A stretch of DNA of 64,000 bases, taken from IMG/VR virus record IMGVR_UViG_3300025778_000010, positions 1 to 64,000 of that record; one strand, written 5' to 3'. The notes beneath the pieces were generated by a model. It was not told the origin of the DNA. It saw only the letters and a program-made list of their open reading frames with translations, and did no database searches. Positions 26,332 to 34,568 of the stretch are shown one piece after another (the stretch's first letter is position 1; each line of letters starts with the position of its first letter). A program made the position numbers and the translations under genes. The stretch comes from a virus.

Positions 26332-28539
26332 TTATTGTTTTGTTGGTGGTCGGTAATTATGAACTAAAATATCATCTGCGTAATAAAGGTGATCTGGGCC
26401 AGTTTCTAGTGTAACTACCATAGTCATCTTGCTGTCATAAGTTATAGTATTAATTGGTATAATGCTGTTATCTTGAAAAGACATTAAGTTATCTTTTACT
26501 TTTAAATCTTGTGCTTGTAAAAATTGCCACTCGCCATTTCTTTCTACAAATACATAATGTTCCCATGTTATTTTTAAAAATTCATTAATTGTATAATACC
26601 CCTGATTAATTCTATGCTTAACTGATTTAACAAATGTTGTAATTGGAACAATTCCTTCTAAAGTTTTTGTTGACCAAACAGACGCTGGTGACCAATCTTG
26701 TGGATCTTCAGTTTGAGGATAGTTTGGAATATAAGCAGTATCTAGCTCCATCCCAACTTTTAATCTTTCAATTTCAACAGAACTTCCATTAGAGAGTCTT
26801 ATCATTGTTCCATAAGCTAAACACCCTCCCCCTCCAACACCCACTCCAACACCAACACCCACTCCAACACCCACTCCAACACCAACACCCACTCCAACAC
26901 CCACTCCAACACCAACTGGTGGATTAAAGAAACAATAATATGGTGAGACACCCACTCCAACACCCACTCCAACACCAACTGGTGGATTAAAGAAACAATA
27001 ATATGGTGAGACACCCACTCCAACGCCCACTCCAACACCAACACCCACTCCAACGCCTACTGGCACTGGTATAACAGTTAATGTAGCAGCAGATAATAGC
27101 GGAACTTCTCCATCAAAAGCTTGAATTGCATATGTTCCATATGATGAAGGTGCAGTAAAAGATGCATTTAATGCACCAAAAATTGTTTGATTTACTCCAT
27201 TAACAGAAATATTTGTAAGTGGTTGGGGTCCACTAATATTTAGTGTAACTGTTCCATTTGGATATGCAGTATAAGAAGTTGAACCTATGCTATCTTGTTG
27301 TGCTGGGCTTACACCTACACCAACTCCTACGCCAACACCAACTGGTGAGACACCAACAGGGGCGGAAGCCGAATAAGAGTAATAGCTTACATTTACTGCT
27401 GTTCCACCTGTTACGACTGTTCCTGGATTAACTGATTGTGAAAAAACATATTGATCTTGACTTGAATTTGAAGTTGTTTGAGATGTTGTTGTTCCTAATA
27501 CTAAACCTACTTGAGTTAAAGCATTTTGAGCATTATTTAAAGTTAATCCCACAATATTTGGAACAGTAGCTGTTGGAGGTGTATAAATAATTAAAGTTAA
27601 AGTAATTGCTAAAATATTAATATAAGGGCCAGGTAGGGGTGATTGGCTTAATACATAACCACCTAAAGCATTGTATGGTTGATATTGTGATTGTGTAGAA
27701 GAAATTACAGATGTATAAACTGTAAGACCTAAAGATTGTAGTTGATTATAAGCAGTATTATAATCTAATGTTGTTACATTTGGTATTACAACTGTTGTGC
27801 CAGTTATTGTTAAAGTTGTTGGTTGTGAAGTAATTAAATTATTATTAACATCATAAGCGGTTACAGTAATGTTTGCTACCCCTGGCACGGTTGCTGCAAA
27901 ATTAGTCGTTCCTGTATAAGATATTGCAGTTTGTACATTTTTAGAAAAATCTTGAAAAAATATTTTATAATATGAAGCAGCATTAAATGTATTCCAAGAT
28001 ACTGTAACATTTAAACCCGAACCTTGCACTGCTACTGGATAAAGATAATATTGTGTTACAGAACTACCACTTGTGCCATACGATTGAGATATGAATTGAA
28101 CGGTAGACGGAGGAAGAGCAGTTTGTGCAATAAAAGGTGAAGTTTTATTTAAAGCAATATTAATATACTGACTAATATAAGCATCTGTAGTTGAAATTGA
28201 TGATTCTACAGAACTTGTAGATTGTGCTTGTGCTTGAACACTATTAATATCTTGCACATTAATTTGAGCAATAATAGAATTAGTTAAATAATTAAAACCT
28301 TGATTATAAAAACTATTTGCTTGTGTAGGGCTATTTGCTGACGAAATTAATGAAAAAAGATATTGTGCTTGTACAGCATTATTTAAAGAAATATTATAAG
28401 TATTTGTTTGATCAGGTATATTAGTTAATTGTGCTGCTGTACCAGGAACAAGGTTATTTGCTGAAATTACGCCATTAGATCTGGGATCATTTGTCGCATT
28501 ACCCGTTGCTGGGTATTGTGAAAAATCATTTACTGCCAC
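26332..28539 (-). CDS. PASTA/(VG)n/Hint autoprocessing structural protein (735 aa)
   Basis: Domain order: N-terminal virion-like region (1-150), Fn3-like sandwich (about 162-247), two PASTA repeats (about 249-319, 'IPNVTTLDYNTAYNQLQSLG'; about 323-387, 'VPNIVGLTLNNAQNALTQVG'), a second sandwich (about 420-488), a Val-Gly repeat tract (about 490-572) interrupted twice by SPYYCFFNPP, then a Hint domain (573-728). The Hint part starts at Cys573 after GGGG, has block B as ITWEHYVFV (His661), and ends LVHN (727-728) followed by Tyr and only six more residues. This is an intein-like, endonuclease-free domain likely to cleave or transfer the N-terminal part. PASTA repeats usually bind peptidoglycan. 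A cell-wall-binding tail protein that is self-processed is inferred. Confidence 0.7.
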   Translation of the reverse strand: MAVNDFSQYPATGNATNDPRSNGVISANNLVPGTAAQLTNIPDQTNTYNISLNNAVQAQYLFSLISSANSPTQANSFYNQGFNYLTNSIIAQINVQDINSVQAQAQSTSSVESSISTTDAYISQYINIALNKTSPFIAQTALPPSTVQFISQSYGTSGSSVTQYYLYPVAVQGSGLNVTVSWNTFNAASYYKIFFQDFSKNVQTAISYTGTTNFAATVPGVANITVTAYDVNNNLITSQPTTLTITGTTVVIPNVTTLDYNTAYNQLQSLGLTVYTSVISSTQSQYQPYNALGGYVLSQSPLPGPYINILAITLTLIIYTPPTATVPNIVGLTLNNAQNALTQVGLVLGTTTSQTTSNSSQDQYVFSQSVNPGTVVTGGTAVNVSYYSYSASAPVGVSPVGVGVGVGVGVSPAQQDSIGSTSYTAYPNGTVTLNISGPQPLTNISVNGVNQTIFGALNASFTAPSSYGTYAIQAFDGEVPLLSAATLTVIPVPVGVGVGVGVGVGVGVGVSPYYCFFNPPVGVGVGVGVGVSPYYCFFNPPVGVGVGVGVGVGVGVGVGVGVGVGVGVGGGGCLAYGTMIRLSNGSSVEIERLKVGMELDTAYIPNYPQTEDPQDWSPASVWSTKTLEGIVPITTFVKSVKHRINQGYYTINEFLKITWEHYVFVERNGEWQFLQAQDLKVKDNLMSFQDNSIIPINTITYDSKMTMVVTLETGPDHLYYADDILVHNYRPPTKQ
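26816..27060 (-). repeat. Coding minisatellite encoding (Val-Gly)n
   Basis: Tandem hexamer/dodecamer repeats of the ACACCCACTCCA type on the plus strand, read as Val-Gly on the minus strand. A longer unit containing the SPYYCFFNPP-coding segment is duplicated almost exactly (about 26,920-26,960 and 26,980-27,020). A shorter copy of the same repeat occurs near 27,312-27,350. This is replication-slippage-prone DNA. Confidence 0.9.
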
Positions 28540-28546
28540 GATACTA

Positions 28547-28873
28547 CTACGAATTCACTCCGCTAATAGTTACATTTAATCCATTTGTTATGTTAGCAAG
28601 ACTATACAAAGAGTCGCCTACATAGCAAACTAGCGATAAATTAAATGCAGAGGTTGTATTAGCTGGCACAACCACATTGCCGTATATTAAGTTTGAAAGA
28701 CTTCCAACTTGTTGCCCCGAAGGAATTAAATATAAACTAAAGTTTAAGTTACCATTAGTTACATTTGTAATAAGAATTTGTTTTACAATAGAATTAGAGC
28801 CAAATGTATAAAGGTTTGTTGGCTGTGTTGTTAAGGCCGTTGGCCCTACAAATCTGTTTAGCGAATATGCCAT
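28547..28873 (-). CDS. Small beta-sandwich virion protein (108 aa)
   Basis: Compact all-beta protein, related in layout to the 105-residue protein at 33825..34142. Both start MA, contain LYTFGSNSIVKQILITNVTN or the equivalent YTVPAGETDVITSVTINNST, and end with a Val/Ser strand after a 'GDSL/GDSIQ' segment. The family appears beside fibres in aquatic phages and may cap, decorate or trimerise fibres. No catalytic features. It sits eight bases upstream of the PASTA/Hint gene, so it is probably co-expressed. Confidence 0.5.
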   Translation of the reverse strand: MAYSLNRFVGPTALTTQPTNLYTFGSNSIVKQILITNVTNGNLNFSLYLIPSGQQVGSLSNLIYGNVVVPANTTSAFNLSLVCYVGDSLYSLANITNGLNVTISGVNS

Positions 28874-28876
28874 TTT

Positions 28877-29605
28877 TTACCCCGTAATAGACCATTTAGA
28901 AATCAATGTTTGCTCAAGTTGTAGAATTTCATAAGGTGTTAAAACACGGTTATACAGAAGAAATTCTCCTAAATTAAATTGACCGTATGATGTTAAATAA
29001 CGGCCTAAAGCTTGTCCACTCATACCAGATAAAGATCCGCCAGAAGAGGATTGTCCTACAACAACACCATTTCTTCTTACAATTCTTTGGTTATTTACGG
29101 TATTATAAGTAATTCCATAAATCTCTGGTTGTCCTGCAGATACTGTATTTACAACAGTCTGGGTATCATCCCCACCAAATACTAGTTTAAAAGTATTTGA
29201 AGCAGCATATCCAGCAGCTAGGTTGCTTCTTGTTGCTGCACCCTGACCACCAAAAACGTATGAAGGTGATGATGGAGTCTTTGTTGCAACAAAATAGATT
29301 GTAAATGAAGATGCATTTAAAAATGAAAGTGTTTGATCTGAAAATGTCATAAATGAAGAGGTTCCGTTAAATGCTACGGAAGGCAATCCATTAATAGATG
29401 AAGGAGTAAATACAGGTTGATTTGCTTGTGTTGCTTGAGTAAAATTTCTTCCATTTACAGAACGATCTTTCCAAACGCTTACGTATTGAGTTCCTCCTGA
29501 AGGAACTACAGTAATGTCTGTAGTAGCAGTAGCATCAAGCCAAATTTGTTGACCAAGAATCGTATAGCGGGACTTTCTAAAAATAGACCTTTGATTACTT
29601 AGCAT
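28877..29605 (-). CDS. LamG/concanavalin-like lectin domain protein (242 aa)
   Basis: A jelly-roll lectin-like fold is suggested by QQIWLDATATTDITV, then VSVWKDRSVNGRNFTQAT, LPSVAFNGTSSFMTFSDQTL, SFTIYFVATK, and the terminal FNLGEFLLYNRVLTPYEILQ. This last phrase is the hallmark ending of LamG-3 and concanavalin-like domains. Such domains bind carbohydrates or protein surfaces, and here should serve in adsorption. It overlaps the next upstream gene by 11 bases. It forms a cassette with the 104-residue assembly-like protein and the 511-residue adhesin. Confidence 0.65.
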   Translation of the reverse strand: MLSNQRSIFRKSRYTILGQQIWLDATATTDITVVPSGGTQYVSVWKDRSVNGRNFTQATQANQPVFTPSSINGLPSVAFNGTSSFMTFSDQTLSFLNASSFTIYFVATKTPSSPSYVFGGQGAATRSNLAAGYAASNTFKLVFGGDDTQTVVNTVSAGQPEIYGITYNTVNNQRIVRRNGVVVGQSSSGGSLSGMSGQALGRYLTSYGQFNLGEFLLYNRVLTPYEILQLEQTLISKWSITG

Positions 29606-29909
29606 TCTTCTTACCCCCGCTTAATAAAGCATCAGATTTAATTGAATCTGCATATTCAGTAGCTTCAGATTCTGTATAATCAACAACTTTAACTCCATAA
29701 ATTTTTGTATCTTTACCAATATAAGGATCACATGGAACAACTTTTTGCTTTGTTTCATCATGATCAAGAGTCATAATAACTTCTTGAGCATTTGCAAACT
29801 TTAACCATTCTGGATCTACTCCAGTTTGTGGAAAGCTTACATTTGGAAACACTTGGGCTAAGGTGCCAAATTTATCAATTTTTGCATCCTTAATAGTTGC
29901 GTATATCAT
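29595..29909 (-). CDS. Small fibre-associated protein, possibly assembly factor (104 aa)
   Basis: Begins MIYATIKDAKIDKFGTLAQV and continues with FPNVSFPQTGVDPEWLKFAN, a pattern seen in small proteins encoded next to fibre genes (tail fibre assembly-like N-terminal domain). The C-terminus is Lys/Ala-rich. It follows the 511-residue adhesin by four bases, as the 134-residue protein follows the paralogous adhesin and the 169-residue chaperone-like protein follows its own group. A trimerisation-chaperone role is inferred from that repeated placement. Confidence 0.45.
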   Translation of the reverse strand: MIYATIKDAKIDKFGTLAQVFPNVSFPQTGVDPEWLKFANAQEVIMTLDHDETKQKVVPCDPYIGKDTKIYGVKVVDYTESEATEYADSIKSDALLSGGKKNAK

Positions 29910-29912
29910 TGA

Positions 29913-31448
29913 TTATCCGTTCGTCCAGTGCTCAGGAGAAATTAATCCTGGATAGTTAGTTGATGTATATCTTGTATCAAACATATAAAGTTGAGTTGGA
30001 GGACTTGTAAGTGCCATAGACGCACCATTTGCTATTGTATTTTGTGCCCAGTCCTTACCATTTAAATACCAGCCACCGACATCTTGAATCCAAAATCTTG
30101 AACCAACGTTACCGTCTGAGTTTTGATCTGCAGTATTAAACAAGAACTTATCTTGCTTAAATGGTGCAAGCTGTCCTCCACTACCCGTACCTTGATATTG
30201 TACTGTGTAGTAATATGCTGGGTTTGCAGTATTAGAAATAATACCAATCAAACCGCATCCATAGTAGTAGTATGGTGAATATGCTGCAACCCATTGATTA
30301 TCCCAAGTTTGAACGTGACGTTGGCCATACTGGCTACCTGAGTCAATTCCGTATGAGGTTGTTGTTCCCTGTGCGTTTAATGTTGTCATTGTTCCTGCAG
30401 TTCCTGCAGTTGTTACAACTGGAGCAAAATATCCGTAACGCATCTCGGTTGATGGTGTAAATCTTGACAAACCAACTTGTCCATTATCACAAGGAATAAC
30501 TGTCATGCGATAACGAGATTCTGTATAAGATGTTGAGTTGGTTGTTTGCCATTGAAAATCGTTATATGTGTAATAAACACCAGATGCGGTAGATAAAGGT
30601 GTACCAGCAGCTTTAGCTTCTGCCATAAAGTTATAAAGAACACCAGTAGGCAAGTTTGTGTCATATAAAGATCTGTTAGCATTTGTATTACGCCAAATAT
30701 GCATGCGGTAATTATTGTTATTATCTTTACCTTCAAGCATTACTAATGTGCGGGTTCTATCATTGTATCCAATTGATCCGTATCCATTACCGCCATACCA
30801 GGTGGCAAATAAGGAGTTGTTAATTGAATAGCCTTCATAGCCTGCCATTCCTCCAAATGGAAAAATATAAACGTTAGAATCAGATGTATACAAAGACCAT
30901 TTTTGTCTAATTCCTGATGCACCAATCATAACTCCAAAACGAGCATATGCACTTGCAAGTCCATCTTGTTGTTTTCCATAAGGTGCGTTGTTTCCAGCAT
31001 TAACCATACCTGGAACTGTTACTAACCAGTTTCCTTCTGCTTGATGGAATGGAGTTGCGTTAACCCAATAGTTTGTAACACCACCTGAACCAAAGTTTGA
31101 TGTTGTATAGTTTTGACCAGTGTACGCTTGACCAATTTCTGAGTTAGTTGTTAATGCTCCACCGTCAATAGGTTGCATATCATTGTCATAAATTGTGTAG
31201 CCAGGCGTGTTTTGGTAGTTAGAAAAATTTGCAAATGTTGGTAGTGGTTCTACCTGTGGCAATGACGATACTTGTGCTTGAACAGCTGCAAGGTTTGTAA
31301 TGGATGCACTAATACCTGAAGTTGTTGCAGATGAAGTTAAAATGCTAAGAATATTAGCATTTGTATTTAAAGCTGCAGTCATTTGTAGCTGTTGGTTTGT
31401 ATCTTGACCTGGTAGGTACAAAAATGTTGCACTTGATGAAATTGCCAT
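29913..31448 (-). CDS. Tail adhesin, paralog A (511 aa)
   Basis: Ser/Asn/Tyr-rich structural protein. The N-terminal 70 residues are helical (about 20-65). The rest is a beta-rich adhesin with motifs GYNDRTRTLVMLEGKDNNNN and NYRMHIWRNTN, then QWQTTNSTSYTESRYRMTVI and VGSRFWIQD. The paralog at 32315..33799 shares these in the same order (GYNERTSTLVALEAKDGNNN, NYRMHIWVNTS), so one arose by duplication. Homologous styles occur in cyanophage and other aquatic phage fibres. A receptor-binding role is inferred; no enzymatic motif was noticed. Confidence 0.65.
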   Translation of the reverse strand: MAISSSATFLYLPGQDTNQQLQMTAALNTNANILSILTSSATTSGISASITNLAAVQAQVSSLPQVEPLPTFANFSNYQNTPGYTIYDNDMQPIDGGALTTNSEIGQAYTGQNYTTSNFGSGGVTNYWVNATPFHQAEGNWLVTVPGMVNAGNNAPYGKQQDGLASAYARFGVMIGASGIRQKWSLYTSDSNVYIFPFGGMAGYEGYSINNSLFATWYGGNGYGSIGYNDRTRTLVMLEGKDNNNNYRMHIWRNTNANRSLYDTNLPTGVLYNFMAEAKAAGTPLSTASGVYYTYNDFQWQTTNSTSYTESRYRMTVIPCDNGQVGLSRFTPSTEMRYGYFAPVVTTAGTAGTMTTLNAQGTTTSYGIDSGSQYGQRHVQTWDNQWVAAYSPYYYYGCGLIGIISNTANPAYYYTVQYQGTGSGGQLAPFKQDKFLFNTADQNSDGNVGSRFWIQDVGGWYLNGKDWAQNTIANGASMALTSPPTQLYMFDTRYTSTNYPGLISPEHWTNG

Positions 31449-31461
31449 TTTATTTAATCTC

Positions 31462-31911
31462 CTAGATTGTTAAATCAGCAAAGGCGTATCCGCCATATAC
31501 TGTTGTTCCACCATTTCTAGTGTAAAAGTTTAATACTGTTGTGTTAAGTGAAAGAACTGGTGCAGTATTTGAAGCTCCGCCACCGTCCCAAATAATTGAA
31601 GCAGGCCACGTGATCGTATATGAACCACCTGACTTAATTTCTACCTGCCAAAACTGACCGTTTGAAATACCGTTGTAAGTTGCTGGTGCAGTGTTTGAAA
31701 AAGCAATTGTAATATTACCTGCTGCAGTTAAAGAAAAAAGATTTGCTGTAGAAAGGTTTAATGTTGCAGTACCTGAAGATACTGTTCCAAGTGCCGTATA
31801 AGCAGATGGAATATTGTAATATCCATTACCCTGCCCATTTAAAGGTGCCTGAATATAAGTTGTTGTCCAAAGAGCTGGAACAATTGCATCAGGCGACATT
31901 GTAACGCCCAT
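31462..31911 (-). CDS. Beta-sandwich fibre segment protein (149 aa)
   Basis: Small protein with an AGGAGG ribosome site upstream of ATG 31911. Its strand pattern (LFSLTAAGNITIAFSNTAPA, then QFWQVEIKSGGSYTITWPAS, ending NFYTRNGGTTVYGGY) closely parallels the 133-residue protein at 39856..40257. Both have the 'NGGxYT-I/L-T' turn and a 'T-x-NGGTT-x-x-G' ending common in fibre tips. It lies between adhesin A and the 134-residue protein. It may be a fibre-tip or adapter subunit. Confidence 0.5.
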   Translation of the reverse strand: MGVTMSPDAIVPALWTTTYIQAPLNGQGNGYYNIPSAYTALGTVSSGTATLNLSTANLFSLTAAGNITIAFSNTAPATYNGISNGQFWQVEIKSGGSYTITWPASIIWDGGGASNTAPVLSLNTTVLNFYTRNGGTTVYGGYAFADLTI

Positions 31912-31913
31912 TA

Positions 31914-32318
31914 TTATTTACCTCCTGCTACAGCTGCTGCTGGAGTTGCTGTAAATTCTGGTGTTAAAGTTGCAGCAAACTTATTATGCTCTGGGTCAAG
32001 AGATGGCTCAGCAAGTGTTGCTTCTGGAACTGGGTCTCCTGGTTTATGATCATCTGGTGCAACCCATCCTAGTGGTGGAGGTGGAGTTAATGGTGCTGGG
32101 TTTCCTTCATGATCTGTCCAATTAAGTGCTGTATGAATAGCATTAATGTGATCTTGAACTTGAACCTGCTCATCACTAATTCCGTTGTATTTGTCTACAA
32201 CTTTTCCATCTTTTAATTCAAAGCGATGTGGGAGAGAGGATTCAAAAGGTGCTTCGTACTCTCCCGACTCACTAAAGCTTCCCGCAAAGCCTTCGCCTGC
32301 AAAATGCATTTTTTTCAT
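31914..32318 (-). CDS. Small adhesin-associated protein (134 aa)
   Basis: The start at 32318 is chosen because ATGA overlaps the adhesin B stop and a GGAG site precedes it; an ATG further upstream lies inside adhesin B. The sequence starts MKKMHFAGEGFAGSFSESGE. It has an acidic/His-rich middle (QVQVQDHINAIHTALNWTDH), a Pro-rich segment and an Ala-rich tail. Not recognised as a family. Its place directly after adhesin B parallels the small proteins after other adhesins, suggesting an assembly or linker role. Confidence 0.5.
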   Translation of the reverse strand: MKKMHFAGEGFAGSFSESGEYEAPFESSLPHRFELKDGKVVDKYNGISDEQVQVQDHINAIHTALNWTDHEGNPAPLTPPPPLGWVAPDDHKPGDPVPEATLAEPSLDPEHNKFAATLTPEFTATPAAAVAGGK

Positions 32319-33799
32319 CGTATTTCTCCTCTTCTCCAGTGTGCTACTGGTACTAAGTGTGGATAGTTTGTGCTTGTATACCAAGTATCAAATAATCCGT
32401 ATTGTTGATTTGCTGTTAAGTTAATTGTTCCTCCATTGGTAATTGTACCACTTGTAACACGTCCGTAGGTTTTTGCACCTTCTGGATCAATTACATAAAG
32501 TCTCATACCAATGTTACCGTCTGAGTTTTCAATAGAACGGTTAAACATAAATTTGTTTGATTTAAATGGAACTAACTGCTGGCCATTACCAGTGTCGCCA
32601 TTTTGTCCAATAAAGTAATTACGTGGGTCACGGGAATCAATAAAATAAACATTCATTCCAGAACCGTAGTAGTAATATGCATTGTATGCTGCTACCCAGT
32701 TATTATCCCAAGTAATTTGATGACGCATACCGTATTTGTTTCCATTATCAATTCCATACGATGTTGTTAAAGAAATTGTGTTTAGCTGGGTTAAAGTTGA
32801 TGATGATGGTGTGTAGTAAGCATAAGCTGATACGTTTGAAGGCACCATTCTTGCAAGACCAACAATGTTGTTATCACCAGGAATAACACGCATACGATAA
32901 CGAGATTCGTTATAGTTTTGAGATGAGTTTGCTTGCCATTGGAAATCATAATAGTTGTAAGATCTTCCAGAACCACCAAGCTTTGCTTGTGAAAGGAAAA
33001 GATTTAAAGTTCCAACGTGATAATTTGCATCATTTAATGAAATAGAAGTGTTTACCCAAATGTGCATACGATAGTTATTGTTACCATCTTTTGCTTCAAG
33101 AGCAACAAGGGTAGAGGTTCTTTCATTATAACCAATCATTCCATAGGTTGTTCCGCCATACCAAGTAGAATAAGAACCGCTGTTAATACCAACTTGTTCC
33201 ATAAATCCAAAAGCACCTCTTGTAGCAACAGCTAAAGTAGTACCATTTAGGTAAAGAGAAATTTTTTGTCTTTTACCTGATGTTCCAACTACAACACCAT
33301 AGAAAGGCATATAAGATTCTTGAGCATCTGGGTTTTTATGATAATAGCCATAGTTAGCGTTTGAAATATTAAACATCCAATGGCCGTCTGCTTGGTTAAA
33401 TGGTGTTGCACCTGCCCAATAGCTTGTCCAGCCATTTGAACCAATATTACCATTTGTATAGTTGTTACCTGTCCAAGTTGAATGCATTTCTGCGTTTGTA
33501 TCATATTCTGCAGAACCAGAATATCTCATATTTGAATCCCAAATAGAAGCATATGGTTGGTTGTTAAAGTTTGAATATGTTCCAAAATATGGATAAGGTT
33601 CTGATGAAGGTAATGCTGAAAGGCTTGCACCAAGTGCAGCAATATTTGTATTTAATGTGGCAGGAGAACCAGCTAAAGCAAAGTTTGAGATAATCTGAGC
33701 AATTGTAGCATTGCTATTAATTGCAGCATTTAAATTTGCTTGTGCGTTGGCATCAATACCTGGTAATACGATTTGAAATGTACTATTAACTACAGCCAT
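32315..33799 (-). CDS. Tail adhesin, paralog B (494 aa)
   Basis: Paralog of the 511-residue adhesin A. Shared blocks include TWYGGTTYGMIGYNERTSTL, LEAKDGNNNYRMHIWVNT, YDFQWQANSSQNYNESRYRM, RHQITWDNNWVAAYNAYYYY and a C-terminal DTWYTSTNYPHLVPVAHW. The N-terminal helical region differs more, as expected if anchoring differs. Tyr/Trp/Asn clusters are typical of carbohydrate-contacting adhesins. The stop overlaps the start of the 134-residue gene. Two copies in one genome suggest a branched tail or alternative receptor specificities. Confidence 0.65.
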   Translation of the reverse strand: MAVVNSTFQIVLPGIDANAQANLNAAINSNATIAQIISNFALAGSPATLNTNIAALGASLSALPSSEPYPYFGTYSNFNNQPYASIWDSNMRYSGSAEYDTNAEMHSTWTGNNYTNGNIGSNGWTSYWAGATPFNQADGHWMFNISNANYGYYHKNPDAQESYMPFYGVVVGTSGKRQKISLYLNGTTLAVATRGAFGFMEQVGINSGSYSTWYGGTTYGMIGYNERTSTLVALEAKDGNNNYRMHIWVNTSISLNDANYHVGTLNLFLSQAKLGGSGRSYNYYDFQWQANSSQNYNESRYRMRVIPGDNNIVGLARMVPSNVSAYAYYTPSSSTLTQLNTISLTTSYGIDNGNKYGMRHQITWDNNWVAAYNAYYYYGSGMNVYFIDSRDPRNYFIGQNGDTGNGQQLVPFKSNKFMFNRSIENSDGNIGMRLYVIDPEGAKTYGRVTSGTITNGGTINLTANQQYGLFDTWYTSTNYPHLVPVAHWRRGEIR

Positions 33800-33824
33800 T
33801 TATTTGTTCCCCTTTAAATTAAAA

Positions 33825-34142
33825 TCAAGATGATGTTACTTTTACACCAGAAACAAACACTGTTACTGATGAAGCTGCGGTAGCTGAAAGCTGAATTGAA
33901 TCTCCTGCATTCATTACCTGCTTAAAATCAAGGACCATAATCTGGCGAGGTGCTAGATCAAGATTCTGATAAAAACCAACGCCAGCAATAGACATTGTTG
34001 TCTGAAGTGCTCCGTTAGTTGAATTATTAATTGTTACAGATGTAATAACATCTGTTTCACCTGCTGGTACAGTATAAACTGTTCCGAGTGAAGTTCCGAG
34101 TGTTCCAGCATAAAATCTAGCTGGTAAGCTTACGACTGCCAT
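33825..34142 (-). CDS. Small beta-sandwich virion protein, paralog (105 aa)
   Basis: All-beta protein with TVYTVPAGETDVITSVTINN and ARQIMVLDFKQVMNAGDSIQ, layouts typical of small fibre-associated sandwiches in aquatic phages. Related to the 108-residue protein at 28547..28873. It begins the cassette containing adhesin B and its partner. Function not known; decoration or fibre-collar protein is likely. There is no catalytic residue pattern. Confidence 0.5.
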   Translation of the reverse strand: MAVVSLPARFYAGTLGTSLGTVYTVPAGETDVITSVTINNSTNGALQTTMSIAGVGFYQNLDLAPRQIMVLDFKQVMNAGDSIQLSATAASSVTVFVSGVKVTSS

Positions 34143-34145
34143 TTT

Positions 34146-34478
34146 TTAAAATACCCCCATGTTTGCGTATAGTGTGTAATTTGAAACTGCGGTATTTACA
34201 TTTGAAATAGCTGCAGTACCTGCTGTATTAACAGCAGAAATTTGTGTTGCTCCCGCAGAGGTAACTGCGGTAATTTGACCAGTTCCCGCATTTTGTACAT
34301 TCAGGATTGATGTATTGGTAGCACCAAGTACATCATTAACGCCTAAAAGATTTCCTAATGATTCTAAAGATTTTGCAAGAAACACAATGTCTTGTGCTAC
34401 AAGCGTTGTACTTTGAAGAGCATCAATTTTTGATTTTACAATAGCTACTTCTGAGCCAAGTGTTGAATAGTCTGTCAT
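34146..34478 (-). CDS. Fibre-anchor-like helical protein (110 aa)
   Basis: N-terminal DYSTLGSEVAIVKSKIDALQ and LAKSLESLGNLLGVNDVLGA match the first 60 residues of the 223-residue protein at 40257..40928 (DYTSLGSETRTIQNRIDALQ, LGVNDVVGATN). The rest is a short Ala/Val/Asn-rich coiled repeat (GATQISAVNTAG), ending with a free C-terminus. Probably a coiled-coil anchor or collar of a fibre. Two extended -10 elements lie within 80 bases upstream, making it the first gene of the leftward adhesin block. Confidence 0.5.
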   Translation of the reverse strand: MTDYSTLGSEVAIVKSKIDALQSTTLVAQDIVFLAKSLESLGNLLGVNDVLGATNTSILNVQNAGTGQITAVTSAGATQISAVNTAGTAAISNVNTAVSNYTLYANMGVF

Positions 34479-34499
34479 GTTTGGTCCACCTCTTTGATT

Positions 34500-34508
34500 A
34501 TTGTATCA
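34500..34508 (-). promoter_or_regulatory. Extended -10 promoter TGATACAAT
   Basis: Minus-strand TGA-TACAAT about 20 bases upstream of the 110-residue gene start; a second TGC-TATAAT follows at 34553. Confidence 0.45.
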
Positions 34509-34552
34509 GCAAATCTTAAAAAGTAATAATATATAGACCGCTAACTTCATTA

Positions 34553-34561
34553 ATTATAGCA
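34553..34561 (-). promoter_or_regulatory. Extended -10 promoter TGCTATAAT
   Basis: Minus-strand TGC-TATAAT in the gap after the DUF401-like gene (stop at 34569), pointing into the adhesin block. Together with the TGATACAAT site 50 bases downstream it separates the metabolic-type cassette from the adhesin genes. Confidence 0.45.
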
Positions 34562-34568
34562 TTAAATT

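Noticed and set aside
26817-27053. Alternative minus-strand frame encoding repeated EWVLVLEW
   Set aside because: It is the second frame of the same hexamer repeat, and the Val-Gly frame is continuous with PASTA and Hint domains.
26816-27060. CRISPR-like or terminal-repeat array
   Set aside because: Units are 6-12 base microrepeats without unique spacers and lie in frame inside a structural gene.
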